Source: Streptomyces albus subsp. albus (lineage in GTDB: Bacteria > Actinomycetota > Actinomycetes > Streptomycetales > Streptomycetaceae). Taken from it: a DNA stretch of 64,000 bases. Below are positions 25,644-36,602 of the stretch, piece by piece (positions within the stretch are counted from its first letter, which is position 1; every line of letters starts with the position of its first letter). The stretch covers positions 62,001 to 126,000 of the forward strand of contig NZ_JOID01000002.1 of the NCBI RefSeq assembly GCF_000719865.1, read 5' to 3'. Under the pieces are notes generated by a model. The model searched no databases and was not told where the DNA came from. It saw only the letters and a program-made list of their open reading frames with translations. A program made the translations under genes and the position numbers.

Positions 25644-27832
25644 GGACGACCGATGACGACAACGCGGTACCCGGCGCGGGTCCACGGGCCGGGGCGGGCG
25701 CCGGTGCCCGAGCCGGCTCCCGCGGCGGGGGTTCCGCCGGTGGCGCCGCCACCGGCGGAGGGAGCACGGAGTTGAAGTTCCTGACCCCCGGCGGTGACGC
25801 GCACCGGACCACCGCCCGCCTCCACGCCGACCTGCGGCTCCCCGGACGGGAGCCGCTGACGGCCCGCATGGTGACCCTCGACGACGGCCGGCGTCTCCTC
25901 CAGTACCGGCTGCCCTTCTCCGCGCAGGGCGACAACGCCGCGTACGGGGCCCTGGAACGCCAGGTCGGCGCCGGCGTCGCCATCGAACGGCGGTACGGCT
26001 CCGAGGGGTTCGGGGAGGTGTTCACCCGGCTGGCCGGCTTCGACCTCGAAGCGGCGGAGCCGTATGTGCTCTACCGCGCCCCGGACGGGGAGCCCGTCGC
26101 GGGCCGGCGGGGCTCGCTGGCGGTCGCCGAACAGCAGAAGCTGCTCGCGCAACTCGTGCTCGCCGTCCGCCTGCTGGAGGAAGCGGGGCTGGTCCACCGG
26201 GAGATCACCCCCGACACGGTCCGGTGGGACGGCACCCACGTCCGGCTCGCCGAGCCGTACGCCGCGCAGCGGATCGGCGAGCCCAGGGAGTCCTTCGGCG
26301 CCGCGCCCTGGGCGCCGCCCGAGCAGCGCGAGGGCACGGGGACCGCCGACACCCGCGACGACCTGTGGGCCGTCGGCCGGCTCGTCTACTTCCTGCTGTC
26401 CGGCCGGCCGGGCCCCGCCGCCGAAGTGCCCCACGACCTCGGGGAGTTCCGGCGGCTGGCGGCGCTGGGCGACAGCGGCCTGTTCGACCCGCGCGCGGCG
26501 AACCGGCCCGGGCCGTCCGACCTCATGCGCCTGCTCCGGGTGCCCGACCCGCTCGCGGCGGCCGCACCGGCGGATCCGCTCGGCGCCGCCCGTGCCGAAT
26601 TCGACGCCCAGCGCGCCAAGAAGCGGGAGGAACCCGGCACGGCCGAGCCGCCGCAGGAGGCTTACGAGTATCCGGTCCCGCGCCGCTCCTGGCGCTTCTG
26701 GCTGCCCCGCGGCTCCGGGACCGCCGGGCCCGGGCCCGCGGACCCGCCGCCACCGCCAGCGCCCCTGCCGCCGGCCGAACGGCCCACCCTCTGCCCGTAC
26801 TGCCTGCTGCCCGTCGAGTACGACGAGACGCGGCTGTTCACCCTGGACTCCAAGCGGGTCTTCCAGCCGCTGGACCTCAGCCGGGAGCGGCGCCCGATGC
26901 ACCGGCAGGACGCGCTGCGGCAGGCGTACCAGTCCTGCCCGCACGCCCCGGCGGACGCGCCGCACCACCTGCCCGTCCCGTTCCTCACCAACGGCGAGCC
27001 GCTCACCGTCGCGCTGGTGGGCAGTTCGGCGGCCGGCAAGACGCATCTGCTCGCCGCGATGCTGGGCGAGATCGAGAAGGGCGGGCTGGAACCGTACGGA
27101 CTGAAATGCCTGCCGCTCAACCCGGACACCCACCGGGAGTTCATCCGGGAGCGGGTGCAGCGCCTGCACCGGGGCAAGATGCTCGAGAGCACCGGCCAGA
27201 TGTCGTTCGCCCACTTCGCCGACGGACTGCTGGTCACCGGCGGCGGGGTGACGCGGCCCGTGCTGTTCTTCGACCTCGCCGGCGAGGACCTGGCGCAGAA
27301 CGGCGAGGTGACCAGCTTTCTGATGGGCGTGGGCGCGTTCATCTTCGTCCTCGACCCGCTGCGGGCTCTGCGGCTCCCGGCGCTGGATCCGATCCGCGCC
27401 AAGACCGGGTTCCAGCAGCGCGAGCTGGGCGACGAGGCGTTCACCACCGTCCTCAACCGGGTGCCGCGGACGGGCCCCTGGATCGAGGCACCGGCGGCGG
27501 TCGCGGTGAACAAGAGCGACCTCATCCGGTTCGACCCGTCGGTGGACCGCTGGCTGAGCCGCGGGACGGCGGACCTGGACGAGGAGGCCCTGCTCGCCGA
27601 GAGCCGCGACGCGTACGCCTTCGTGGCCCACCACGGCAGCGCTTCCTGGCTGAAGCCGTTCGACGACTGTGCCCGCTGCACGCTGCACTTCGTGGCGGCG
27701 ACCGGGGCCCAGGTCCGCGGCGACGTCTATCCGCACGGCATCCGGCCGCGGCGGGTGCTGACCCCACTGCTGTCGGTCTTCGCCATGAGCGGGCTCCTCC
27801 CCGGAGCACGATGGAGAGAGGTAGGGACCTGA
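25640..27832 (+). CDS. Pseudokinase - zinc knuckle - GTPase fusion (double-GTPase type)
   Basis: 730 residues. Residues 35-290 resemble a Ser/Thr kinase lacking catalytic residues: HRD is HRE (LVHREITPDTVRW), DFG is replaced (VRLAEP), while the APE-like WAPPEQ and DLWAVGRLVYFLLSG helices remain. A linker leads to CPYC (about 385) and CPH (about 432), a likely zinc site. Then a GTPase: P-loop LVGSSAAGKTHLLAAM (about 459), switch-II FFDLAGED (about 542) and NKSD guanine motif (about 623). This fits the 'double-GTPase' family known mainly from genome analysis. ATG at 25640 with AGGAGG ten bases upstream; a second in-frame ATG at 25631 is too close to that site. TGATG overlap with the next gene. 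Confidence 0.8.
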   Translation: MRTTDDDNAVPGAGPRAGAGAGARAGSRGGGSAGGAATGGGSTELKFLTPGGDAHRTTARLHADLRLPGREPLTARMVTLDDGRRLLQYRLPFSAQGDNAAYGALERQVGAGVAIERRYGSEGFGEVFTRLAGFDLEAAEPYVLYRAPDGEPVAGRRGSLAVAEQQKLLAQLVLAVRLLEEAGLVHREITPDTVRWDGTHVRLAEPYAAQRIGEPRESFGAAPWAPPEQREGTGTADTRDDLWAVGRLVYFLLSGRPGPAAEVPHDLGEFRRLAALGDSGLFDPRAANRPGPSDLMRLLRVPDPLAAAAPADPLGAARAEFDAQRAKKREEPGTAEPPQEAYEYPVPRRSWRFWLPRGSGTAGPGPADPPPPPAPLPPAERPTLCPYCLLPVEYDETRLFTLDSKRVFQPLDLSRERRPMHRQDALRQAYQSCPHAPADAPHHLPVPFLTNGEPLTVALVGSSAAGKTHLLAAMLGEIEKGGLEPYGLKCLPLNPDTHREFIRERVQRLHRGKMLESTGQMSFAHFADGLLVTGGGVTRPVLFFDLAGEDLAQNGEVTSFLMGVGAFIFVLDPLRALRLPALDPIRAKTGFQQRELGDEAFTTVLNRVPRTGPWIEAPAAVAVNKSDLIRFDPSVDRWLSRGTADLDEEALLAESRDAYAFVAHHGSASWLKPFDDCARCTLHFVAATGAQVRGDVYPHGIRPRRVLTPLLSVFAMSGLLPGARWREVGT

Positions 27833-30800
27833 TGGTCCGTCATGAGGAGTCGGTGGACCAGATCGTCTTCCGCTGGGACGCCGGCAACACCCTGGGGACG
27901 ACCGGCTTCGGCCCGGTCGCCTGGTCGTGCGGCCAGGAGACGGCCGGGGAGTTCTTCCGCCGGGCCGCCGCCCTGCTGCGCAGCACGGCGGCCGAGACCG
28001 TCCCGGCGCTGATCAGGCTGGAGAAGGCCGGGCAGACCCTGCTCGTCCACCGCGCGCCCTGGCCCGACCCGCGGGGACAGCGGTCGAGCACGGTCTGCCA
28101 CGCCCTGCTGGGACCGTCCGCGATCCTCGACGCCGAGCTGTGCCTCGGGCTGAGCCGCTGGTCGTGGGCGGGCAGCGGACTCGCGCTCGGCGACGTCCGG
28201 GGCAGCCTGGAGGCGGTCCGCCCGTCGGCGCTGCTGCCGTCCGCCGACGACGGGCAGCGGAGACTGCTGGCCGGACTCCCGGAGGCCCGGGAGACGCTGA
28301 CGGCCGTGGCCGCGGAGTTCCTCCGGAACCCCGGGCAGGCGTTCACCGTGCTGGACCGGGAAGGCGGGGACAGCGCCTGCCGGGTGCTGTGGGGGCTGCA
28401 CGGCATCTTCAGCGAGGTCCACCCCCGGGGCTGGACCTTCGCCACCCACGACACCGTGGAGGACCGGGCGATCCGCTTCCTCTTCGTCCGGAGCTGGCCG
28501 GGCACGGTGTCCCGGAGCACCGACCGGACCCGGACGGACCCCCGGGAGCGGCTCGCGGACCGGGCGGAGCGGGTGGCGGCCGGGCTGGTGGACCGGTATC
28601 TGCGCCGGGTCGAGGAGGGCGAGGGGCACGAATACGAGGTGGCGAAGGCGCTGGCGGCCGCGGCGGGGGGCGGGGCGGGCGGCCCGGGCCCGCGGGGCCC
28701 GGCGGGCGCCGGGGGCGGCCGGGACCTGCTGGCCGCGGCCGAGCGGGCGCTGACTCTGCTGACCCGGGCTCCGGACGGCCCGCGCCGGCCCTCCGCGCCG
28801 CGCGGCTCGTACGGCGGCGGGGACGGGTCCGGGGGCGGACCGTCCGGCGGCGCGGGCGGGCTGCGCGGCGAGAGCGCTTGGAGCGGCGAGGGCCTCCGGC
28901 GCGGCGGGGGCGGGGCTCCCGCCGGGTATGGCGCACGTGGTGGCCCGGGCTCGGGCGACGGCGCCGGCTCCCGTGCGGGGCACAGCGCGGGCGCGGGAGA
29001 CACGCGCGTATCCGCCGATGCGGAGGCCCCGGGCGGCGGGGGCGGCTCGTACGGCGCGGGCGGCGGGGACGGTCCGCGGAGCGGGTACGGCGCGGGGGCT
29101 CCGGCCGGGACCGGCGGTGCGTACGGGCCGGGCGACGAGGCGTACGGGTCGGACGGCCCGCGCGGAGGCGGCGGAGCGTACGGACGGAACGGTGCGGGGG
29201 AACCGGCCGGCGGCCGGACGCAGGAGAGTGGCCGGGCACCGGCCGGCTCGTACGGAACCACCCGGCGGGAACCGCCGGTTCCGCTTCGGGCGCAGGAGCG
29301 GGACGAGCCCTATGACCAGTACCGCGGGCTCGACCCCCGGCGCTTGGACACCGAGCCGCGGACGGACGCCGGCAATCCGGATCCGGTGCACCCGGGGCGG
29401 GCCGGGCGGCCGGAGCCGGCGCGCCCCGGACGCGCCGATCCGCGTATGCCCGGCCGGCGGCCGGACCGCGTGGAGCCGGGGTCCGGGGGTCCGGGATCCG
29501 GGGATCCGAGGTCTGGGGATCCGAGGTCCGTTGAACCGGGGTCTGGGGACCATCCGGGGTCCGTGGAACCGAGGGCCGTGAAGCCGGACTCCGCTCCGGC
29601 GGAGTCCCGGCAGTCGGGCCTGCCCGCCGGACTCGAACGCGTGGGGGGAGAGCGGGCCGTCCGACCCGACTCCGTCCCGAGGGACTCCGCCGGCCCGGGT
29701 CCCGCGCGGGAGGAAGCCGTCGATCCGGGCGCCGGATGGAGAGCCGCCGCCCGGCAGGAGGCCCCGGCTTCCCCGGCGAAGACCTCCGCGTCCGGCGCGC
29801 ACACCCCCCGGCGTCCTGCGCCCGAACGCCCGCCAGGGGCCGCACCGTTCACGCCCGAGCCCTCTGCGCCGGAGCCGTTCACGGCCGGACCGCGGGCATC
29901 CGGACCGCGGGCGCCCGAGCCGCGAGAGCCCGGACCGTTCACGGCCGGGCCGCGCGCGCCCGAGCCGCAAGCGACCGCAGCGCACGCGACCTGGCCGTCG
30001 CGCCCGCCGTCCGAGCCCGAAACGGCTGCCGCCGAGGGCCCCGGCGGGCTGCCGCGCGTCCGCCCCGAGTGGCCCGCGGCGCCCCGGCCCGGCCGTCTGA
30101 TCCACCGTCGCCAGAAGCGGACGGTGGACTACCCCCAACTCCTCACGGCCCTGCGGCTGATGGAGGAGGAGCCGGACGGAGCGCGACGGGCCGAAGCCGC
30201 AGCCGCGGGCACCACGGACAAGCACCTGGTCATGGCGTTGCGGCAGGAGCACATCCCGTACGCGGCCGTCGGCCTGCTGGTCCGGGAGATCGCCGATCGG
30301 TACAGCGAGTGGGGCCGCGCTCCGCGCCGGGAACTGTGCGAAACCGTCCTGGACATGGGGCTGTTCGTGACGAGCCGGCCGCGCCCGGCGGCCGGCCCCC
30401 CGCCCGCCGACGAGACACGGGCCGCCAACGCCGCCGCGCTCTACCACTGGGCCGTCCGGCCGCTGGCCAGGGACGAGCGGATCAGCGGCCGGCTGGCCGC
30501 GGTGCTGCCCCGCCTCGCCCTTGGCGCCGACCTTGCGGGCCGGGCGGCGGTCGACCGGATCCTGGAGCAGAAGAACGGCCCGGGGCTGGGCGACGCGGTC
30601 TGGCTGGCGCTCCTCCGGGCACTCCGGCAGGACCGCGCGACGGAATCCCCGGGCTTCGCGCCGGCGCCCGTCGCCGTACCCGGCCCCGCACGGTCACCCG
30701 CGCCCCCACCGCCCCCACCGCTCTCTCCGCCCCGGGAGTCCACCGAGCGGGGCCGGAGCCGGATCGCCGAGCACACCTCCCCGCCGCCCCTCGCACCGCC

Positions 30801-30963
30801 TGCTTTCCCGCCGAGTGGCGCGATCCCCGGCCCCGGCTCCCGATACGGCGGAGACACCTTCGGGACCGCCGAGGGCAAGGACGCCCGCGTGCTGGTGCTC
30901 AGCGTGGTCGGCGCCTGCGCCCTGGCGCTGACGGTTCTGGTCTATCTCCTCCTGGCAGGCTGA
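27832..30963 (+). CDS. GAP1-like GTPase-associated protein, tail-anchored
   Basis: 1043 residues. Residues 1-275 are globular (QIVFRWDAGNTLGTTGFGPV; RSSTVCHALLG; ILDAELCLGLSRWSW) and resemble the N- and middle domains of GTPase-associated protein 1; the match is from pattern memory. Residues 276-750 are a very long Gly/Pro/Ser/Arg-rich linker with 15-base DNA repeats (29480-29540, GSGDPRS units). Residues 752-915 form a helical domain (RTVDYPQLLTALRLMEEEP). The last residues (1019-1043) are a single hydrophobic helix, VVGACALALTVLVYLLLAG, ending two residues later, so the protein is probably tail-anchored with the bulk in the cytoplasm. TGATG overlap with the GTPase gene argues for direct partnership. 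Confidence 0.7.
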   Translation: MVRHEESVDQIVFRWDAGNTLGTTGFGPVAWSCGQETAGEFFRRAAALLRSTAAETVPALIRLEKAGQTLLVHRAPWPDPRGQRSSTVCHALLGPSAILDAELCLGLSRWSWAGSGLALGDVRGSLEAVRPSALLPSADDGQRRLLAGLPEARETLTAVAAEFLRNPGQAFTVLDREGGDSACRVLWGLHGIFSEVHPRGWTFATHDTVEDRAIRFLFVRSWPGTVSRSTDRTRTDPRERLADRAERVAAGLVDRYLRRVEEGEGHEYEVAKALAAAAGGGAGGPGPRGPAGAGGGRDLLAAAERALTLLTRAPDGPRRPSAPRGSYGGGDGSGGGPSGGAGGLRGESAWSGEGLRRGGGGAPAGYGARGGPGSGDGAGSRAGHSAGAGDTRVSADAEAPGGGGGSYGAGGGDGPRSGYGAGAPAGTGGAYGPGDEAYGSDGPRGGGGAYGRNGAGEPAGGRTQESGRAPAGSYGTTRREPPVPLRAQERDEPYDQYRGLDPRRLDTEPRTDAGNPDPVHPGRAGRPEPARPGRADPRMPGRRPDRVEPGSGGPGSGDPRSGDPRSVEPGSGDHPGSVEPRAVKPDSAPAESRQSGLPAGLERVGGERAVRPDSVPRDSAGPGPAREEAVDPGAGWRAAARQEAPASPAKTSASGAHTPRRPAPERPPGAAPFTPEPSAPEPFTAGPRASGPRAPEPREPGPFTAGPRAPEPQATAAHATWPSRPPSEPETAAAEGPGGLPRVRPEWPAAPRPGRLIHRRQKRTVDYPQLLTALRLMEEEPDGARRAEAAAAGTTDKHLVMALRQEHIPYAAVGLLVREIADRYSEWGRAPRRELCETVLDMGLFVTSRPRPAAGPPPADETRAANAAALYHWAVRPLARDERISGRLAAVLPRLALGADLAGRAAVDRILEQKNGPGLGDAVWLALLRALRQDRATESPGFAPAPVAVPGPARSPAPPPPPPLSPPRESTERGRSRIAEHTSPPPLAPPAFPPSGAIPGPGSRYGGDTFGTAEGKDARVLVLSVVGACALALTVLVYLLLAG

Positions 30964-31090
30964 TCCCCTCGCAGGACAGGGAGAACGGGGAATCGCCCAA
31001 CGGGGAACCGCGCAACCGGCAAGGGAAAACCGGCCAACCGGCAACTGCGGACCGGGGAACGGCCGACCCGGGAACGCGGAACGGGGGTAC

Positions 31091-31111
31091 AGGGAACAGG
31101 GAACAGGGAAC
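31091..31111 (+). repeat. AGGGAAC x3 tandem repeat in the gap before the methyltransferase
   Basis: Three exact adjacent 7-base copies. The whole 30964-31148 gap is built of GGGAAC/GGCAAC-like words. The frame stays open but the peptide is Asn/Gly/Thr-rich with no domain, so I treat it as a spacer. Confidence 0.75.
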
Positions 31112-31148
31112 GGGCGAACCGGCCGCGGGCAACTGGCAGCCTGGACCC

Positions 31149-31892
31149 GTGCCGTTCGACCACAACGACCACTACCACCGCCTGCTGGTGAGCCATGTGC
31201 CCGGCGGCAGCCGTACCGCGCTGGATGTCGGCTGCGGGACCGGCCGCTTCGCCCGCAGACTCGCGGACCGGGGTATCGCCGTGGACGCGGTGGACCCGGA
31301 CGCGGAGGTGGTCGAAGCCGCCCGGGCGCGGTCCGGGCCCGGAAGCGAGGGCGGGGAAGATCGCGGCGACGGTGGCGGGGGCGGGCGGCCCGAACCCCGC
31401 TTCCGCCGGGCGGACATCACCCGGACCCCGCTCCCCGCCGACCACTACGACGTCATCTCCTGCCTGGCGAGCATCCACCACATGCCTTTCGGCACCGTCG
31501 CCGCACTGCGTGACGCCTTGGCCCCTGGCGGCGTGCTGCTGATCCTCGGCTGCTACCGGGCGACGTCACCGGCGGACCATGCGTGGAGCCTCGCCGCCGT
31601 CCCGGCGAACGCGGTCGCACGGCTCACGGTCCACGCGGCGGAGACGCTCCGCCCGGCGGGCGGCGGCCCCGGCCCTGGTCCCGGCGGCCCCGGCCCCAAG
31701 CCGAGCGGAACCGGGCCGAGCGGAATTACGCCGAGCGAGGCCCCGGCCATCCGGGCGCCGGTGAAGCAGCCGTCGATGTCCCTGGCCGAGATCCGGTGGG
31801 AAGCCTCCGAACTGCTGCCCGGGGCCACCCTCCGCAGACTCCTCTTCTGGAGATACCTCCTGGTCTTCCACAAGAGCGCCGGCCGGCCGTAG
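31149..31892 (+). CDS. Class I SAM-dependent methyltransferase
   Basis: 247 residues from the GTG at 31149, where the fold begins (FDHNDHYHRLLV). SAM motif I is LDVGCGTGRF, the acidic ribose residue is in VDAVDPDAEVV, motif II is DVISCLASIHHM, and ALAPGGVLLILG marks the post-II strand. A Gly/Pro insert (about 175-200) interrupts the C-terminal part, which ends FWRYLLVFHKS. It could modify a small molecule or protein. It is 185 bases after the GAP1-like gene in the same direction and the cluster ends here at a strong terminator, so it may be the last gene of the system. The ribosome site is weak, so the start is uncertain. Confidence 0.75.
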   Translation: MPFDHNDHYHRLLVSHVPGGSRTALDVGCGTGRFARRLADRGIAVDAVDPDAEVVEAARARSGPGSEGGEDRGDGGGGGRPEPRFRRADITRTPLPADHYDVISCLASIHHMPFGTVAALRDALAPGGVLLILGCYRATSPADHAWSLAAVPANAVARLTVHAAETLRPAGGGPGPGPGGPGPKPSGTGPSGITPSEAPAIRAPVKQPSMSLAEIRWEASELLPGATLRRLLFWRYLLVFHKSAGRP

Positions 31893-32042
31893 GCCGCCGG
31901 TCCCGGCCGGCCGCGGAACCCGGCATACGGCCCGGGCCCGTCCGGGTATCGACCGGAGCCCGCTCGGGCCCCGCCCCGCCGGCAGGCGCCGCGATCCTCA
32001 CTCCGGCCAGGGGAAGCCGAGGGCCTCCCGGGACTCGCGGCT

Positions 32043-32089
32043 GCCCGGTCCGGGACTCCGGGCGGGCTGCCCGGAGTCCCGGACCGGGC
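32043..32089. terminator. Perfect 21-bp hairpin between convergent genes
   Basis: Arms 32043-32063 and 32069-32089 are perfect reverse complements around a five-base loop, without a T tract. It sits between the methyltransferase (plus) and the acyl-CoA dehydrogenase (minus) and should stop transcription from both sides. The flanking 31893-32132 holds no gene. Confidence 0.85.
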
Positions 32090-32132
32090 ACGTCGTGCCG
32101 GCGGGGAGGCGGAGCCGGCGGCCGGCTTCGGC

Positions 32133-33293
32133 TCAGGAGGCGAAGCCCAGTTCGCGGGCGATCAGCATGCGCTGGACCTCGCTCGTGCCCTCGCCGATCT
32201 CCAGGATCTTGGAGTCGCGCCACATCCGGGCCACCGGGTACTCGTTCATGAAGCCGTAGCCGCCGTGGATCTGGGTGGCCTCGCGGGCGTTGGTGACGGC
32301 GATCTCCGAGGAGTACAGCTTGGCCAGGGCCGCCTCCTTCTTGAAGGGCTCGCCGGCCAGCAGCCGGGAGGCCGCGTCGCGCCAGGCCAGGCGGGCGGTG
32401 TGGGCGCGCATCTCCATGTCGGCCAGCTTGAACTGGATCGCCTGGTTGTCGCCGATCGGCTTACCGAAGGCCCTGCGGGTCTTGGCGTAGGACACGGACT
32501 CGTCCAGGCAGCCCTGGGCGAGACCGGTGGCCAGGGCCGAGATCGCGATGCGGCCCTCGTCGAGTATCCGGAGGAACTGGGCGTAGCCGCGCCCCTCCTC
32601 GCCGAGGAGGTTGGCGGCCGGGACCCGGACGTCGGAGAAGGCCAGTTCCCGGGTGTCCGAGGCGTTCCAGCCGACCTTGGAGTACGGGGCCGCGACAGTG
32701 AAGCCGGGGGTGCCGGAGGGCACGATGATCGAGGAGATCTCGGGGCGGCCGTCCGGCTTGCGGCCGGTGACGGCGGTGACCGTGACGAGACCGGTGATGT
32801 CGGTGCCGGAGTTGGTGATGAAGCACTTGGAACCGTTGATCACCCACTCGTCGCCGTCGCGGACCGCGGTGGTGCGGGTGCCGCCGGCGTCCGAGCCGCA
32901 CTCCGGCTCCGTCAGGCCGAAGGCGCCCAGGATCTCGCCGGAGCACATCCGGGGCAGCCACTCCCGCTTCTGCTCCTCGGTGCCGAAGCGGTAGACGGGC
33001 ATGGCGCCGAGGGAGACCCCCGCTTCGAGGGTGATGGCGATCGAGGAGTCCACCCGGGCCAGCTCCTCCAGGACCAGGCCGAGGGCGAGGTAGTCGCCGC
33101 CCATCCCGCCGTACTCCTCCGGGAAGGGCAGGCCGAAGAGGCCCATCCGGCCCATCTCGCGGACGATCTCGTACGGGAACTCATGGTTCTCGTAGAACTC
33201 GCCGATCTTCGGGGCGATGACGTCGTGGGCGAACTCCTCGACGGTGCGCCGGAGTTCCTCGTGCTCGGGGGTGAGGCGGTGGTCGATCGGCAT
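32133..33293 (-). CDS. Acyl-CoA dehydrogenase (short/branched-chain, AcdH-like)
   Basis: 386 residues of full family length. It oxidises acyl-CoA to 2-enoyl-CoA with FAD, passing electrons to ETF. Visible signatures are FGLTEPECGSDAGGTRTTA, CFITNSGTDITG, RAFGKPIGDNQAIQFKLADM and IHGGYGFMNEYPVARMWRD. The segment ILEIGEGTSEVQR holds the catalytic Glu at the short/medium-chain position, unlike isovaleryl-CoA dehydrogenases. ATG at 33293 with AGGAGA upstream. Last gene of the leucine-type operon, five bases after the lyase stop, so the natural substrate is probably isovaleryl- or another branched acyl-CoA. Confidence 0.93.
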   Translation of the reverse strand: MPIDHRLTPEHEELRRTVEEFAHDVIAPKIGEFYENHEFPYEIVREMGRMGLFGLPFPEEYGGMGGDYLALGLVLEELARVDSSIAITLEAGVSLGAMPVYRFGTEEQKREWLPRMCSGEILGAFGLTEPECGSDAGGTRTTAVRDGDEWVINGSKCFITNSGTDITGLVTVTAVTGRKPDGRPEISSIIVPSGTPGFTVAAPYSKVGWNASDTRELAFSDVRVPAANLLGEEGRGYAQFLRILDEGRIAISALATGLAQGCLDESVSYAKTRRAFGKPIGDNQAIQFKLADMEMRAHTARLAWRDAASRLLAGEPFKKEAALAKLYSSEIAVTNAREATQIHGGYGFMNEYPVARMWRDSKILEIGEGTSEVQRMLIARELGFAS

Positions 33294-33298
33294 GGCTT

Positions 33299-34253
33299 TC
33301 AGCTCTCCTGGTGGGAGGGGGTGCCGGCGAGGGCACGGACGGTGCGGGACGGGCTGGGTCGGCCCAGGTGGGCGGCCATCCACACGCTGGTGGCGGTGAG
33401 ACGGCCGAGATCGACCCCGGTCTCGATGCCGAGGCCGTGCAGCATCCAGACCAGGTCCTCGGTGGCGAGGTTCCCGGTGGCGCTCTTCGCGTAGGGGCAG
33501 CCGCCGAGGCCGCCCGCGGAGGCGTCGACGGTGGTGACGCCCTGTTGGAGGGCGGCAAGGGTGTTGGCCAGGGCCTGGCCGTAGGTGTCGTGGAAGTGGA
33601 CGGCGAGCCGTCCGGCGGGCACCCCGGCCGCGCCGAGCGCCGTCAGCAGCGCCGCCACATGGCCCGGGGTGGCAACCCCGATGGTGTCGCCGAGGCTCAG
33701 CTCGTCGCAGCCGAGGTCCAGCAGCTGCCGGCTGACCCTGACCACCTGGTCGACGGGAACCGCGCCTTCCCAGGGGTCGCCGAAGCACATGGAGAGGTAG
33801 CCGCGCACGCGCAGGCCCGCCGCAGCGGCCTTGGCGACCACCGGCTCGAACATGGCGAGGGACTCCTCCACCGTCCGGTTGAGATTGGCCTTGGCGAAGG
33901 ACTCGGTGGCGCTGCCGAAGACGGCGACTTCCCGCACCCCGAGCGCCAGCGCCCGCTCCAGCCCGCGGTCGTTGGGGACGAGCACGGGCAGCCGCGTCCC
34001 GGCGGCCAGCTCCGGGCCGCCGAGCAGGGGCATCAGCTGCTCGGCGTCGGCCAGTTGGGGGACCCACCGGGGGTGGACAAAGCTCGTCGCCTCGATGGTG
34101 TCGAGCCCGGTCGCGGCCAGCCGCCTGATGAACTCGGCCTTGATCTCGACCGGCACGACGGCCTGCTCGTTCTGCAGGCCGTCCCGGGGGCCCACTTCAT
34201 GGATCCGGACCCGCGCGGGCAGGCCGGGGGCGGGGACGGTCATGGGGAGTCCG

Positions 34254-34267
<14 letters not shown>
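33299..34267 (-). CDS. Hydroxymethylglutaryl-CoA lyase
   Basis: A 322-residue DRE-TIM metallolyase cleaving HMG-CoA to acetoacetate and acetyl-CoA, the last step of leucine breakdown. It shows VGPRDGLQNE with the metal/catalytic Arg-Asp, EATSFVHPRWVPQL, SLGDTIGVATPG, AVHFHDTYGQALANTL with the metal-binding His pair, and GGLGGCPYAKSATGN containing the catalytic Cys of the family. ATG at 34267 has GAGGAGG six bases upstream; it overlaps the 3' end of the carboxylase alpha gene by 14 bases, so the two are coupled. Confidence 0.93.
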
Positions 34268-36569
<2,302 letters not shown>

Positions 36570-36602
36570 CGTCATCTCCGTTGTCATCTCGTCCGTCGCC
36601 CG

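Noticed and set aside
10301..31892. Terminal part of a prophage or integrative element
   Set aside because: No integrase, att repeat, tRNA or phage structural gene; GC and codon style match the flanks.
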